64,000 nt of DNA from Henricia sp. BOLD:AAB3569 (lineage: Eukaryota; Echinodermata; Asteroidea; Spinulosida; Echinasteridae), in NCBI GenBank assembly GCA_037783545.1, contig JBBELK010000930.1, positions 1 through 64,000 on the forward strand, written 5' to 3'. Below are positions 1-12,422 of the stretch, in pieces. How positions within the stretch are numbered: position 1 is the stretch's first letter; every line of letters starts with the position of its first letter. Position numbers and translations under genes: made by a program. Under the pieces are notes generated by a model, which was given only the letters and a program-made list of their open reading frames with translations, did not search any database and was not told the DNA's origin.

Positions 1-742
1 GAAGCAAAACGTTTATTGTAATAACTCCACTGTTTTATGACAATCAGGACTGGGTTCTACAATTGTGAAACATTTTTACTGTCAGCTAGATGGCAGGCGA
101 TCCCAGGAACAGTCTTTTAAACATGGCCAAAATTCAATATTAAGAGTCAGTCCACGAAAAGACCATGCAAAATCTTTAAAAATCGGCAAATTCTACCCAC
201 TTAACCCCCTTCTGGAACAATGAGACCCAGTGGAGTAGCTCGGCCAATAATCACACAGGGGCCGAGAACAATGCACCAACAGTTTCCGTCACAAATGAGG
301 CACTTCTGGGTAGTAATTTTTGAGACGTTTTTAGCGTATAATAATCGTCGCGTTATTCGCTCTACCAAAATCGTATATTGTTGACCTGTACATCATATGA
401 AAGATCTGTTTCTGCTCTACACGATGGACCATAGACCCTGGAGTTGCAAGTAATCACGGCAGGTTTTTAGGCCTTGAGAAAACATACATCAGTTCCCGTA
501 GTGAAAATACATCTTTTACGCGCTGCTGAATAACGCAATTAGTGCAGGGAAAAAAGTCACCAATCTTGGTCGAAAATATAGTTCAATTATCCAGCTACAA
601 AAATAAAAAAAATAAAAAATTGTCAGCTTTTTTAGTTTGGCGTCGGGAGCGGAATGAATTTGTACCAATTCCAGTTGAAGCCACCCCTATCGTACTAGCG
701 CGCTACCAACAGAGGGCGCCATCACATTGCACATTCCCGTCA
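1..742. other. Anonymous DNA, no gene seen
   Basis: No convincing coding region. The open frame at 542-808 is lysine-rich at its start, runs into a repeated TIR motif at its end and resembles no family I know. Confidence 0.5.
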
Positions 743-1164
743 GCGTGTTTTTTTGTTTACACCGCAGCGAGGGGTACACCCCAATTTTTCAACCCGAATA
801 GAGTCTAAGTTTTCAATGACTGATACTTCTCAAGTGACAATCTTGTAAATAGCCAGAACTCTTACTCTCACTATTAGAGAAAAAGAAGAAACGAGAAATG
901 TCGAAAAATCTCAAATAACACTGATATTCGAACCAGGGACCTTATGATTGCAAGTCGAGATCTCTTCTAACCAGACCACCAAGCTGGTTGCAAACCGACT
1001 GCATTCAAAACCCTAAATTCCTTAAAAATAACCAACCCTAACCCATAACCCTAAACCCTTACCTATTATATAGTCTCCTCTCAAGACGCTAAAAAGGTAC
1101 AAAACCCTTCGTTTTCCCCTCGCAGTGGTGTAAAACAAACAAAAAAACACGCTTCCCGTCAAGA
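743..1164. mobile_element. Short TIR element, GCGAGGGG family
   Basis: Inverted ends face each other at about 745-788 and 1118-1162. Both read as a CCCGTCA/CCCGGCA-like start, a T-rich tract, then TACACC(A)C(T)GCGAGGGG. The same end motif recurs as an inverted pair at 22757 and 23749, so this is a dispersed family. No transposase is visible between the ends; it is likely a non-autonomous DNA transposon. Target duplication was not resolved. Confidence 0.5.
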
Positions 1165-1379
1165 TGGCGGCTGTTGATGTGCCGACTGTAGCATTGCAGT
1201 GCGATTTTGCTGATTTAGACCATTGTAGAAGCATTCAGTGTGGTATTTACCTGTTATATCCGAATGAAAAGAATTAAGACACTGAGCATTTGCAGATGCA
1301 CAAAAGACATTCGGAGGCACTTGCAAAAGTGAAAAGTTGCTGCAAATGACGTCAAACTGGAATGGAAACTAATTCTCCT

Positions 1380-2870
1380 GCGCTGTGGTTTGTTCGATGT
1401 TGATGCTCATGGTGCTATGATAATATGCCCGGCACATAGGTACAAATTAGGGTTGAGTTGGACATCAACAAGGAAATTTACTCATCCACTCCATGAAGGA
1501 AAAGCGAAGCTATTTCGTGGTGTGAATAAAACAACAAGTCGTGAGGTGTTCGATCGATGGGGTACCCTTCTCCCAGTAGGAACAGGTGAGTCATGTCATG
1601 CATGTGAGAGTTATGCACCTGATCAATTGTTCCCCCTCCCCCTCCCCGGGGTGCCCCACCCAGAAGGTGGGGATTCTTACTTTTGCGCGACGAAATCCCA
1701 CCCCTAGAGCAAAATGTAGGCGACAAAGAATCCCAATCCTCGGGTGCAAAACATGCACGCCTTGCTATCAGTGGGTCAAAATCCTCACCTTTGGGCTCAG
1801 GTCAGATAATGCATGCTGTTACCATTGTGTACCTCTTATCCTGTCCATGGCTAATCTCTCAAAAAAAGTGAGCATCAACATTTCAAAGTATGACTTCTCT
1901 GAGGACAGGTGCAGGCAGGAAAGGACATATATGTGATCGTAAGATAGCACCAATGAAAGCCCATATCGAGAGGTATGTAAATGAAGGAAACAACGTACTC
2001 ACTGCTGATGACATGCACACTGCCTTGGAGTCATATAATGGTGTGAGAGGATGCTATGCCGCCGTTATGGCAATCGGTGACATGCCTTTTTCACGAGAAG
2101 CTCTCAGATGGCCAGGTGTAACCAACTATACAAATTTCTGATTTGAGGAAGATGGAGTGCGCTCCTGGCTTGCTTACAACATCGAGAAACAGTTCCACTC
2201 ATATGCGAAGCTGATCAAACGACCCCTTGACCCACTGAACACCGTTTACTCTGTACCCAAAGTCTTTACAGGAGTAATTTGTCAAAAAGAAGCTGTTCAG
2301 TTCTCCTGCCCGGAATCAAACTGCATCAAAACCTTCCGAAGGGATGATCTCCTCACACAACACTTGGCAGCAGGACAACATATGTTTCGTCCCCTGCGGG
2401 AATCTCGTTTTGACCAGATTGCACGTCAATGGGCTGAAAAGGTTGGTGAGATGCCACTTGGTACCTCTCATTCTGATAAAGGTGGTCTAACGGAAAGTTC
2501 AACAGCAGCTTCTGCCTCCATGTCCCAGCTACTCGAGTGTGGATTGGCTCGCAAAATGTCCAGGCCAAACAAGAGGTTCTCACAGGAAATAAAGGATATT
2601 TTGCTTGCTAAGTTCATGTTTGGAGTAACTTGAATCGGGAAAAAAAGAAAACCCAGAAACTGTTTCCTGCGGTCTGAAACGTCAGTTCCGCAAAGACGAT
2701 TGGTTGACTGTCCAGCAAATCACAAGTTACTTCTTCCGTCTCACTGTCCTGCAGAAATCAGGGACTCTACATGTACCCTCCAGGGACCTCTCTGATGTTG
2801 AGAACAGTGTGGAAATGGCTGAAAGACGGATTCTTGCAGATGCTGTGCAGGAGCAGTGTGGACTGTAGAG
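1380..2870 (+). pseudogene. Degenerate C2H2 zinc-finger gene of a multi-copy family
   Basis: Several plus-strand frames carry consecutive pieces of one protein. Frame 1890-2141 gives a segment rich in DDMHTALESY-like residues, frame 2157-2633 contains a C2H2-like finger (C-x4-C-x12-H-x5-H, starting FSCPESNC), then a KRFSQEIKDILLAKF segment. After the stop at 2633 the bases to about 2860 continue in another frame with a WLTVQQITSYFFRL-type tail. From memory, proteins with one such finger followed by an RFS..QK..L...F segment and a WLT.QQI.S.F.RL tail are abundant multi-copy genes in several marine invertebrates. Frameshifts and stops between the pieces make it a pseudogene. Family recall is unverified. 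Confidence 0.55.
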
Positions 2871-3122
2871 AGTAATCGTCCTGCCCCTCACTTGCCACCA
2901 CACCCCTGCCGGCCTGGGGTACATCATAATTATTATACAAATATTACATATTTTGAGTGTGAATAGTCGATATTAGCTCCCCAAGGTATTGAAAGTTGAC
3001 ACGCTCGTGTGCGCGTTGTACCGTCGCGGTGCTGTATGTCGTGTGACTGCGCGCTGTATGCGCTATGTCCGGTTGTTTCGTAAATCGCACGCGTAGTACT
3101 ATTTCCGGGCTGCCAAGAAAGA

Positions 3123-3665
3123 ATGATTCACAAAACGCGTGCCTCCCCGCCTCCGCCCACCACCTCGCCCAATGCCCTGACCGCCCCCTTTTTAATTTCG
3201 GAAGTGGGTATTTTTCACAACTTTACATTTTTTAGGGTTAGTGCCCCCCTGGAGTGTGCACCCCCAGGTGCCTCCTCAGATGTCTCACCTAGTTACGCCA
3301 CACCTTCCCACCCAACCCCATGCCATGCTTCCGCACCCCTGCCACTTTCCACTCCTCCTTCGCCCCAATGCCCTGACTCGCCCCTGCCATGCCTCTCCAC
3401 CCCTGCCACCACCCACCCCGCCTCCACCCACCACCTTGCCCCAATGCCCTGACTCACCCCACCCCCTGCCATGCCAACCAACCCCTGCCTCTCCCCCACC
3501 CCTGACATGCATCCCCACCCCCTGCCAAGCCACCTCTGCCTCACCCGCACCCCTGACATGCCCCCACCGTACCCTGGCCCTGCTACTCGCCACCCTACCT
3601 CATCGCGGCGCTCCACCCTTTCACACCACCACCCCCACCGCCACTCCAACCCCCACCCCCACCCC
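3123..3665. repeat. C-rich low-complexity satellite (CCACCCC/CCCTGCCA)
   Basis: About 540 bp dominated by variants of CCACCCCTGCCATGCC and CACCCCCACC on the plus strand, with G-runs on the minus strand. Long open frames exist in several phases because stop codons are rare in such composition; the proline-rich and glycine-rich translations are artefacts. The G-rich strand could form G-quadruplexes. Confidence 0.85.
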
Positions 3666-4130
3666 ACATTTGGAAAAACATGCAAATATAAGTTCCTTGT
3701 TGACTCCAGTCTAATTGGTAAACAGCTAGATACAATTATGAGGAAAATTGAAGTCCCACTACACCATACTAAAAACTGCTGACAAATGGTTTATTAGTGC
3801 TGCCAAGAGATCACCACTCCAACACTCTTTCACCAGAAATTCATTACTGAAGGACCTGCACTAATGACAGTACGGTGGCTCAAAAATGACACATAATGTG
3901 TAACATATTTAGTGGTACCCTTTAATAATGACTTTCCATTGCCTTTTATGAGTATTATTTTTTCTTGATTTGTAGTTCCCCAAATAGGTCAGGATACAAC
4001 CTCAAGACCCGGCAAGGTTGATTGCTCTACGGCTTTCCAATGTTCAGCAGCAAGTGTTTGAAGTTATGTAGCCCAAAATAGCGGAAATAGCCCAATCATT
4101 ACATATAAAATATATTTTGGGCTCTCATTT
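3666..4130. other. Anonymous DNA
   Basis: AT-rich unique-looking sequence between the C-rich satellite and the repeat shared with 56.4 kb. No gene or clear repeat seen. Confidence 0.4.
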
Positions 4131-4399
4131 GTGGTACGGAGATTGGTTTGGCCTAACACTTTGTATACGTTCAAGGCTCCCTATAGCCCACCTACCCACC
4201 AAATTTGCCGACCCCCACCTTGCCACGATTTGCATGGTCCTCTCATGGACACACTCTTAAAATCCATTGACCAAACGTTAATGACTTTAGTTAAATTAAA
4301 ATTGGGCAGTGCAAACAAAGACGTTGCTAAAAGCTTCAAGTTTCCCTATGCACATATAACAAGGATTGTATCACATTAGGATGTTATGCCTGCATCCTT

Positions 4400-5230
4400 C
4401 AAAGGACTGTATCCTGATAAATATATGCCTCTACGTTCCCCAACAATTCACTGCGCTTGATACATGGGGAGTGCATATGGGATACACAACTAGTACACTC
4501 ACAGAGGCGCTCATTTACTTCTGTGCACAATTGAATGTGATTCTGGAGGTTTAAACTTGTAAAACGAGGCGAATTTGTGTTTTTGACACAAATGTTAAAG
4601 GCACCGGCTCGTCAGTTAACTGGGCACACCCAATTCATTCCACGAAATATGCAACTCCATAGCAAAGGCATGGAGCTGCGTAATTTGTGGCACGAATTTG
4701 TCGCGCTCGCATTGCTAACGAGCCTTTGCCTTTAACTACCGTAACATAGAGCTCAGACACAGATTCAAACTATTGTATATCTGTTTTGGGATTATATTGG
4801 CATCTAGGGGTAGAATAATTAAGATAAATTAGTTTATCCTTGACGATATCCTTGAAAATGTATTGAGAGCGCGAAATCTCAAGACCCATGAGAAAAATGG
4901 GAGCGTAAAAAATGTGATCTGGACACGCTCTTTTAATGGAATGAATAGTCCCGTTACTTTGAATAAAACAGGTGTCAATTACAATCTTTTTTCTATCTCC
5001 GTTTCCCGTAGGAGAATTGTAAGATGTAGGTCCATGTATGGCAAATATTTGAGATACTTTCTGTCTACTTTTGGCGCTTAATCTGTATTTAGGCAATCGT
5101 TTCGCTATTTAGACTGTTTGAATTTTCCTCAAAAGACTTGTATACGTGTTCGTTCAGAAACTGCTATTTAAATCAATTTTATTTATTTAATTTATTTATT
5201 CCATTTGTTTACCCAGGGTGTGCCCAAACA
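4400..5230. repeat. Dispersed repeat shared with 56.56-57.29 kb
   Basis: The block around ACATGGGGAGTGCAT (4463), GTACACTCACAGAGGCGCT (4493) and ACACAAAT (4587) is repeated at 56.6-56.87 kb in the same orientation, and part of it again inverted at 57.0-57.29 kb. Both the 5.2-kb and 56.9-kb copies continue into a TTTATTTA-rich tract followed by TTTACCCAGGGT. It carries no recognisable protein. It may be the end of a retroelement or a large non-autonomous element; the family is unknown to me. Confidence 0.6.
4599..4731. mobile_element. 133-bp hairpin MITE with TTAA target duplication
   Basis: Bounded by TTAA at 4595-4598 and 4732-4735. The two halves are near-complementary (AGGCACCGGCTCGT at the left, ACGAGCCTTTGCCT at the right), forming a full-length hairpin. 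A second copy lies at 57109-57216 inside the inverted relative of the host repeat, while the direct relative near 56.77 kb lacks the insertion, so filled and empty sites are both visible. TTAA preference resembles piggyBac-type integration, but the tips do not begin CCC. Confidence 0.75.
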
Positions 5231-5985
5231 GTTTACGAAAACTGGTTTCCATTGGGGCCCTGCAAACACTCATACAACAAATATATTAAATTAAACAACT
5301 TCACAATCACAAACAAACTGGAATAAGATACAACTACAACATCAACAATTCACAAAACATCAACGCTCGCACAATTGGACAAAACTAATGGTTACAGAAG
5401 AACAACATCACAATAAATATTATACATGCACGCACGTGACCGTGAAATTTACGCTAATTACGGGAAGGGCGAAAAACCCCAAAAAAACCTTTTTATGAGA
5501 AAAACAAGGGAAAATTCCCCTCCGGCTCCAAAATTAAAGTTTAATTTTATGGCAACCAAGTCATACGACTCCGTAAATTAGCATTTCTCCCTTGAAGTTG
5601 ATCATGTGAATATTATGTATATGTTTGGGGAAGTGCCAATTTGAATGAGTTTAAAGAAGACATAGTTCTAAGGTGTGCACTAAGGCTGTTCTAAATTGCG
5701 GCGCCAGTTACAGCAAAACTCGAGGCGTAATACTCCTTTCGTGCAAAGGAAATTTTCAATGTCTTTTCGGCAGACTGACGAGTTTCTCGAGTTTGTACGT
5801 ATGGTGGAGGGGGGGTGGGATCCAGGATTTTGAAAAGGGGGTTTGGGGGTGCGTTAAATTTTTAAGCATGAAATGCTGATGCCAATGAAATAGCGAGCGC
5901 GTAGCGCGAAGCCCTAACGGCTTCTAGATGGATTCTAGTTGCTCTGTGGTGCGATCTGGGGCAATATTTAACCACTTTGAGCAGG
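5231..5985. other. Anonymous AT-rich DNA
   Basis: No gene recognised. The short frame at 5673-5879 has no family resemblance. The stretch ends at the downstream edge of the minus-strand LINE remnant. Confidence 0.4.
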
Positions 5986-5989
5986 AAAA

Positions 5990-7200
5990 GTGTGCACAAA
6001 AAGCGGATATTTTTTAATTTTTTTAAATCCACCCACTTGCATTATACTGCGGGGCCAAGGAATTGTTGCTTTTAAAGACGAATATAGCTTTCTTGTATTT
6101 GACTCTCTCTGGATAGGCAAGCCAATCGAGCTTTTTAAACATGTCAGCTGTTGGAGTTAGAAAATCGCATTTCAGTATTATTCTGGCTGCACGTTTGAGG
6201 CATTTGTTCAGGACAGTGTTATGAGATGCGTAACGGTCACCCCATAATGTGCAACAATAATCTAGACTAGGCATGACTAAATTTAACATAAGGGTGTGCA
6301 TGTGTTTTTGAGTTACACAGTCCCGAATTCTTTTTAACATAGCTAATTTCGAGAAAACTGTCTTCTTTACATATTCGACATGTTGGTTCCAACTTAAGGT
6401 TTCTTAAATAATAACACCCAAGCATTTAAACGATTTAACGCTATGTACTTGAATGATTATTATTGATATGTACTCTGAAGCTCATACGCGCTTATCTTTT
6501 TCTTTGAGCCAATGAGCATACATTTAGTTTTACTGGCATTAACTTTGATTTTATTTTTAACGGACCACCGATGAATCAGGTCTAATGACTTGTTCAGGCT
6601 AGTTTCAATTTCGACAATGTCTTCGGAACTGCAAGTTAGTGTGGAGTCATCGGCATACATAATTTACACTTGTCGGATACATAAAGAGGCAGGTCATATG
6701 TATATATAATAAACAATAATGGGCCCAGAATTTATCCTTGTGGTACACTGACACTTATAGGCAAGGATTTTGACATATGTTTACTAATATTAACGGTTTG
6801 ACTGCGATCACTGAGATAGGACTTCGACCAGTTTATTACCGAAATCGACATGTTCAGCTTTTCTATAGTTTTTCTAAAAGAATTGTATGGTCAACGTAGT
6901 CAAATGCTTTACTAAGATCTAGGAAAACTGTTCCGGTCATTCTCCCGTAATCCATAGCTTGAAGACACTCGTTTGTTAAATCGTTTAGTGTACTTTCTGT
7001 TGAGTGCAAAGGCCGAAATCCAGATTGACAAACAGGAATGAAATTTGTTTAATCAAGGTACGAGTACATATTTGAGTGTATTCATCTTTCTAGGATTTTA
7101 GAGATAATCGGCAAGATTGATATAGGCCGGTAATTACATGCGTTGCACTTATCGCCTCCTTTATGAATAGGTGTAACTTAATTTTGCTTTTTCCTCTGGT
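5990..7200 (-). pseudogene. Decayed LINE reverse transcriptase (minus strand)
   Basis: Reading the minus strand from 7200 down, the translation shows RT landmarks in order: YRPISILP near 7130, FLDLSKAFD near 6900, a VPQG motif followed by a stop then ILGPLL near 6740, YADDSTL at 6640-6660, and KTKCMLIG near 6520. The C-terminal part (6023-6340) has PSLDYCCTLWG and KRAARIIL, typical of the tail of LINE ORF2 proteins. The VPQG-stop-ILGP lesion and frameshifts show it is dead. The endonuclease half is missing, consistent with 5' truncation. Motif style suits Jockey/CR1-type LINEs, clade not resolved. Confidence 0.85.
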
Positions 7201-7204
7201 ATAC

Positions 7205-8170
7205 TTGTTAAGTTCGTTTATCAAATTCGTTCGTTCATTCGTTAGTTCATTCCTTCTTTACTTCGCATGCCTGAGTGTTCGTTTTTAATTTCAACATTCG
7301 TTCCTTCGTCTCGGTCTGGACGATCCACTCCACAAGGACATCGCATTTGTTCAACGTGCACCCTACATTCTGATTTTATTTTATTTTATTTATTTATTTA
7401 TTCATATGCTTTATTTGTAAGTCATCGATCTCTCCGTTAAAATAAGCATTAAGCAAATACATAGGCCTATCTTTTCTTTGAAGCGTCCGTGGCTATGGAT
7501 CTGAGAAGATCTCTCTGGTAAATGTATGGAAGAAAACTGTTACTAGGCTATACTAAAATACTCTGGCGGTGGAATATTAAGTTACAAGATCAACACGGAA
7601 ATATGCGCTGGAATAAAAATCCATAAGGCTAAATGGATTCGATTTGTTATAAAAACAAATCTCCTATCCGGAGTTTTGTTTACCGAACAGTGGAACGGCC
7701 TGTGCAAATGGCCCGTGTTTTGAGTATCCTGTTTTAGTCAACGAAATAGCAAAGGCTCTAGAATAGAGTGGTTCAAAGCAAACGATAAATTAAACCAAGT
7801 TAAGAATATAAAGACACGTTTCGTGTTTACAGCTCTGAAAGATTTACCCCTGATTTTTCTCAGATAGCACTGTGTGTATTTTAAGGCGGCTGCTTAATGC
7901 TTACATTGGAGAGAAACCTTTATCTTGGTCCATTTTGCCATTCAGTTTACCAATCTGCAAGAGGTATACGATACGTCTCAGATATTAAGCGTTTGTGGGT
8001 TTTTGTTCAGGTATATCCGCAAAGAAACATTTAGTCCCAACCGATTTTGCCCATATTATCTTATTTCTTAAACAGCAAATGCAACTATTAGGATTTCGCA
8101 ATTCAAATATTTTAACTTGCTGTGTTTTAATTTTGCCCACTGCTGTGTTTTATTGAAAGTGAAGACCAAT
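7205..8170. other. TTCG-rich low-complexity tract and anonymous DNA
   Basis: 7205-7320 is a degenerate TTCG/TTCA simple repeat, and 7375-7400 a TTTA-rich tract. The rest holds nothing I recognise. Confidence 0.5.
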
Positions 8171-8172
8171 GG

Positions 8173-8266
8173 CGGATCCAGCCTCATTAAAATACAAAAA
8201 ACGGGGGTACAGCCCCCTTAAATCCATTATTATAAGTATTCCTGTATTTTAATGAGGCTGGATCCG
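8173..8266. repeat. Perfect 24-bp inverted repeat hairpin
   Basis: Arms 8173-8196 and 8243-8266 are exact reverse complements (beginning CGGATCCAGCC), separated by 46 bp that contain a smaller GGGGGT/GCCCCC hairpin. It looks like a foldback MITE or its relic. Confidence 0.7.
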
Positions 8267-8689
8267 TCACTGAATACGGATATATTTTAGCACTCGCCGC
8301 CACAAGCACAAGTCTTTGACTAGATCCATGTTCGGGAGAAAAACAAATATGAACACGCTCTCGTGTGTGCATTTTCATCTGACCCTTTGTTCTTGTGTCA
8401 TTTTTTGGGGTATTTTTTGCAGCAACATTGGCCATGAAACTATGCTTAATTTTCATCAAACTAGGTACAAGCATACGCCCCATGACAAACTTCTAGCAGC
8501 ATGTATGACGTAACTATGACGTCATTAGTTACGTAATTATAATAATTTGAAAATGAAAAATAAATTGATTTTAAATCATGAAAATTAAATTAAATGGTTT
8601 TTTTCCTTTCCAAAACCACGTGACCGTGGATCATATTTGGCAGACATATAGGCCTACAGTTGTGCTCACAATTATAAGCATTCATGGTT

Positions 8690-8967
8690 TAATAGGGCGA
8701 CAATTGGTGCGTAAAAAAGCTATATTAGGGCGACACGGTCGATTAGGGCGACATTAATCGACACTGTCGCCCTATTATTTATTTTTATTAGGTCGAAAAG
8801 CATTTTTAGTAGGTTACTTATCATTTTTGTTAGGTCGAAAACCGTTTTTGTTAGGTTTCGGACCGCTTTTTCGAGCTTTCGGTAGAGAAAGTAGGTGTTC
8901 GTTAGAGACGTTTTTACCGAAAATTCGGTGGTCGTTCAAGAAACGGTTCCCGGAGTGTCGCCCTGAT
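8690..8967. mobile_element. MITE, TAATAGGGCGAC family (copy 1)
   Basis: Ends AATAGGGCGAC (left) and GTGTCGCCCTGAT (right) are inverted. Internally it has repeated TTTTTATTAGGTCGAAAA-like units and a GGGCGACA...TGTCGCCC hairpin. It aligns in layout with the element at 12893-13209, which has better-preserved tips. Non-coding. Confidence 0.6.
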
Positions 8968-8969
8968 GC

Positions 8970-9600
8970 GGCATCCAGGAAGATTATTATTTATCCCCCT
9001 TGTAATTTTTACATCATGTAAATAAATGAGTTAGTTTTGTCTGGCTTACTTAGAATAAGTATGTGACAAACAACTGAGAGAATAACAACAAGTGACATTT
9101 TCTGTAATATATTATTTTGGGGGTATTTTATTGACATATTTCTAAAAATAGGTCATGTCCACAATTATCCATACCCTTAATAGAGTCAATCTTAATAATC
9201 AATAGAAAAGCCTTTGTTTTTTATCATCACTGCCTCCAAACAAATAATTGCCTAAAAACTGAGATTTTGTAAGGGGTATGATTAATTTTGAACAGGCACA
9301 AAAAAGCAAATCTGGACATCACTATTGTTATGCAAATGTGCTAAGCCAAAAACATGTGGTCTTGTGCAAGGCAACTAACTGTCCTAGGATACAATGAAAA
9401 CGGTTGCATGGTGAACTTTGAATCTGCAATACACTGTTAACAATCTGCTATCAATAGGCACTGCTCTCAAAACTTCATTGCTCCAACCAGAGAAGTGGAC
9501 TTACTTAAAACAACTTGCTATTGCAAGATGCACAACGAGATGATGCCGTGCTGGTTCAACAAAGCAAAGACAAATAAAAACTATTTTAACTCCTAGAACG
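8970..9600. other. Anonymous DNA upstream of LINE fragment
   Basis: No gene or sharp repeat seen. It could include 5' sequence of the following LINE. Confidence 0.35.
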
Positions 9601-9619
9601 TCAGGTGATCACTATTCAA

Positions 9620-11559
9620 CATCTACCCGACGAAGAATGTTGGTTAATGTGCCTAAGGCCCCTGATGTTACTCCGAAACCCAGCAACAAAGGCTTCTTGC
9701 CGACAATTGTACTGACAAATGCAGGTTCTTCTCTCAATAAACTTAATGAACTGGAAGATGCCTTACAACGAGACAGAACTGACATATGTGTTATCACTGA
9801 GTCATGGGTGCCCTCTGAGTCACTGTGCGCCTGAACAGTTTAACATCTCCGGTTTCAATGCTTTCAATAATTGTCGTTCAGACAAAAGAGGTGGTGGCAT
9901 TTTGGTGTATGTTCATGATAATATTAAAGCGGAACAGATAACTGACATCACTGTACCTGCAGAACTCGAAGTAACGTGGCTGTCGGTTTCACATTCGATG
10001 CTGCTCCCCCCCCCCCCCCCCCCCGAGTCGCCTTGCCAAGAACGTTTGTTATCACATTTGATAACTACTGTGGACTCTCTAACAGTCAAACCCCAAGCGG
10101 GTTTCCTCATACTTCGAGACATTAATCGAACCAATATTATACCTGTATGGCTAGGCAATGGCTTGATTCAGGTGGTCAATGAGCCCACTAGAGAGGATTT
10201 GATCGTTACTAATATGGCGGACCAATACCATGAGCCGATCATAACATCTCCTGTTGGGCGTAGTGACCACATAACTGTGTCAAGCTAGTGCTAAAACAAA
10301 GTAAATCTCTTAATGTCATCAAATCACGGGTTGTCCAACCTATCTCGGAGTCAAAACAAAGATAATTTGGCAGATGGATTCAGTCCCAATCATGGTTTGA
10401 TTTTTTTGAATTCGTGGATGTCCAAGACAAGGCCAATGCTTTTTATAGGATAATCAATGAGGGTATTAACAGGTATCTCCCTTTAAATGTTGTACGTACT
10501 CATGTCAACAACAAACCATGGATGACGGACAAAGTTACAGCCCTTATTGCGTTAAGACAAATAGAGCATTTGCCGAAGACAATAAACCTGTTGGAAGAAA
10601 CTGAGAAATCAAGTTGTCAAAAAGGTCGTATAACATCAATAAAGTTATATTTTTATACAGGACGGAACCTGGGAGGTGGCATAAGCAAATACGTAGTCTC
10701 GCTAACGTGCAGAAAGTGGACCCCACCATCCATGTTCCTGATATTGATCCTGGTGATTACGCAGCTGTTGCCAATGCTGTTAATACATATTTGGCCGGTT
10801 TCTCGCAGGGTCAACCAAGTTTGAAGTTGGATCAACTTCCGGCCTACCTTCCCAGTGACAAGCCACCTCGTAGGTTCCAGCCATAGGAAATGTATCATGA
10901 TCTGAAGAAGATGTATGTAACCAAAGCTGGGGGCCATAATGGCGTTCCATCAAAACTCCTTAATGAGTTTGCCTGTGAGTTGAGTGAACCTATCACTGAT
11001 GTTATAAACTCTTCTATATTGCAGGGCAAAGTTCCATATCAATGGAAAGAAGCGAATGTTATTCACATCCCTAAACAGACACCTCCTTCAATTGATAAGC
11101 TTCGACCAGTGTCTTTGACATCAAACATTGCCAAAATCGGCAGGATTTCTAAACTCATCGTTGAAGCAATCCAACCCCACATTGATAAATGTCAATATGG
11201 CAACCAGAAAGGAATGTCCACCACCCACTGTTTGGTCGATGTTTATCATCATCTCGTTTCAGGTGCTGAAAAACATGGTTGATAAGAGTTATATTCGGCC
11301 AGTGCTCGAATACGCTGCTCCTCTGTGGAATGCTGGCCTTGCTCAGAGTCAGGTAGCACAGGTAGAGAGGATCCAGAAACAGGTGTGGCGGAATATCCTT
11401 GGCGGTCGGTATATATCATATACTGATGCCTTGGTTACTCTGCAGTTAGAGTCACTTCACTCTCGTAGGGATAAAATCTGTAGAGAGTTTGCACTTAAAG
11501 CGAGCCGCTCTGTCAGATGCTCTGCCTGGTTCCCTGACTTTGAGTATAGGTCAACTTAG
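9620..11559 (+). pseudogene. Internally deleted LINE ORF2 (endonuclease plus RT remnants)
   Basis: Frame 9637-9834 gives an endonuclease-type segment ending in DICVITESWV; the next frame (9719-10288) continues with RGGGILVYVHDNI, typical of apurinic-endonuclease domains of LINEs, and contains an expanded C-tract at 10009-10024. Frame 10414-10824 has KPWMTDKVTALI, a pre-RT linker motif. Frame 10890-11282 has the RT N-terminus (KAGGHNGVPSKLL, WKEANVIHIPK, LRPVSLTSN). At about 11280 it jumps directly to the extreme C-terminus (YIRPVLEYAAPLWNAG, 11285 on), so the catalytic YADD region is missing. The orientation is opposite to the 6-7 kb LINE and the C-terminal motif differs, so they are different families. 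Confidence 0.85.
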
Positions 11560-11984
11560 ACTTTGAGGAAGACAGCAAAGTTTGGTCAATTTAAATGCAA
11601 TACTTAAAGGTTTGAACGAAACCCCTTGCCATACCTCACATCATTACTGAAATCATAACTTGTTGTGCAATATTTTAGTCATTTTTTAAGGGGATGCTTG
11701 ATAGTGGTGATTTGTGTGTAAGTGTCATTTGCAAAATTTTTGGGTATTATTGTTTCGTTTGTTTTTGGTGTATGTCTTGTATGGTATTTTATTTTTTAAT
11801 GTAGTATTGTTGTTTGTAACTTGTTGCTTATAGACCGGGAGCCCAAAGGGGTTAGCCTAGCTGGGAAGCTAACCAATATCTAAGTGTACAGGCATATGTG
11901 CCATAAGTCCCAGTATAACCAATTGGACGTCTGCCGCACGAACACTGGTGGGTGTGGCAATGGGTGGTACCTAAAGGACACTTC
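11560..11984. other. LINE 3' flank
   Basis: Untranslated-looking DNA after the LINE fragment; may include its 3' UTR. No poly-A or tandem tail is obvious. Confidence 0.35.
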
Positions 11985-12422
11985 AAAATAGGCTAGATCA
12001 TCTCAAAAGCTAACCCCTTGAAACCACTTGGTACATAATGCCCATCATCCCCGCAATAATAAAACATGAGTGCCAGACATTTTCATTGGTGGGAGGGGCC
12101 TGCCAGACGCCATTATGCCACTCCCCCAAAATGAGCTAGGTCAGCTCATCACCTAACCCATTGAAACCTGATGCAAATGTTCGTCTGAACTCCCTGTCTC
12201 ATAATTGACCACTGCCAGACGTTTTCTGTGGTAAATCCCCCCTGCCAGACGCCCCCAAAGTGGCCACTCCCCAATAATGAGCTAGATTATCTGGTCACCT
12301 AACCCATTGAAACCTGATGCAAAATGTTCGTCTGAACGCCCTGTCTCATGATTTACCACTGCCAGACGTTTTCTATGGTGGAGCTCCCCTGCCAGACGCC
12401 CCCAAAGTGGCCACTCCCCCAA
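11985..12422. repeat. ~145-bp tandem repeat, three units
   Basis: Units begin near 11987, 12131 and 12276 and share CATTGAAACCTGATGC, GTTCGTCTGAAC, CTGCCAGACG and CCACTCCCCC blocks. Units 2 and 3 are close; unit 1 is more diverged. Each unit contains two or more CTGCCAGACG motifs. The array abuts the truncated TTAA-family element at its right edge. Confidence 0.8.

Noticed and set aside
3123-3714. Proline-rich and glycine-rich open frames
   Set aside because: They arise from a C-rich satellite lacking stop codons in several phases on both strands.
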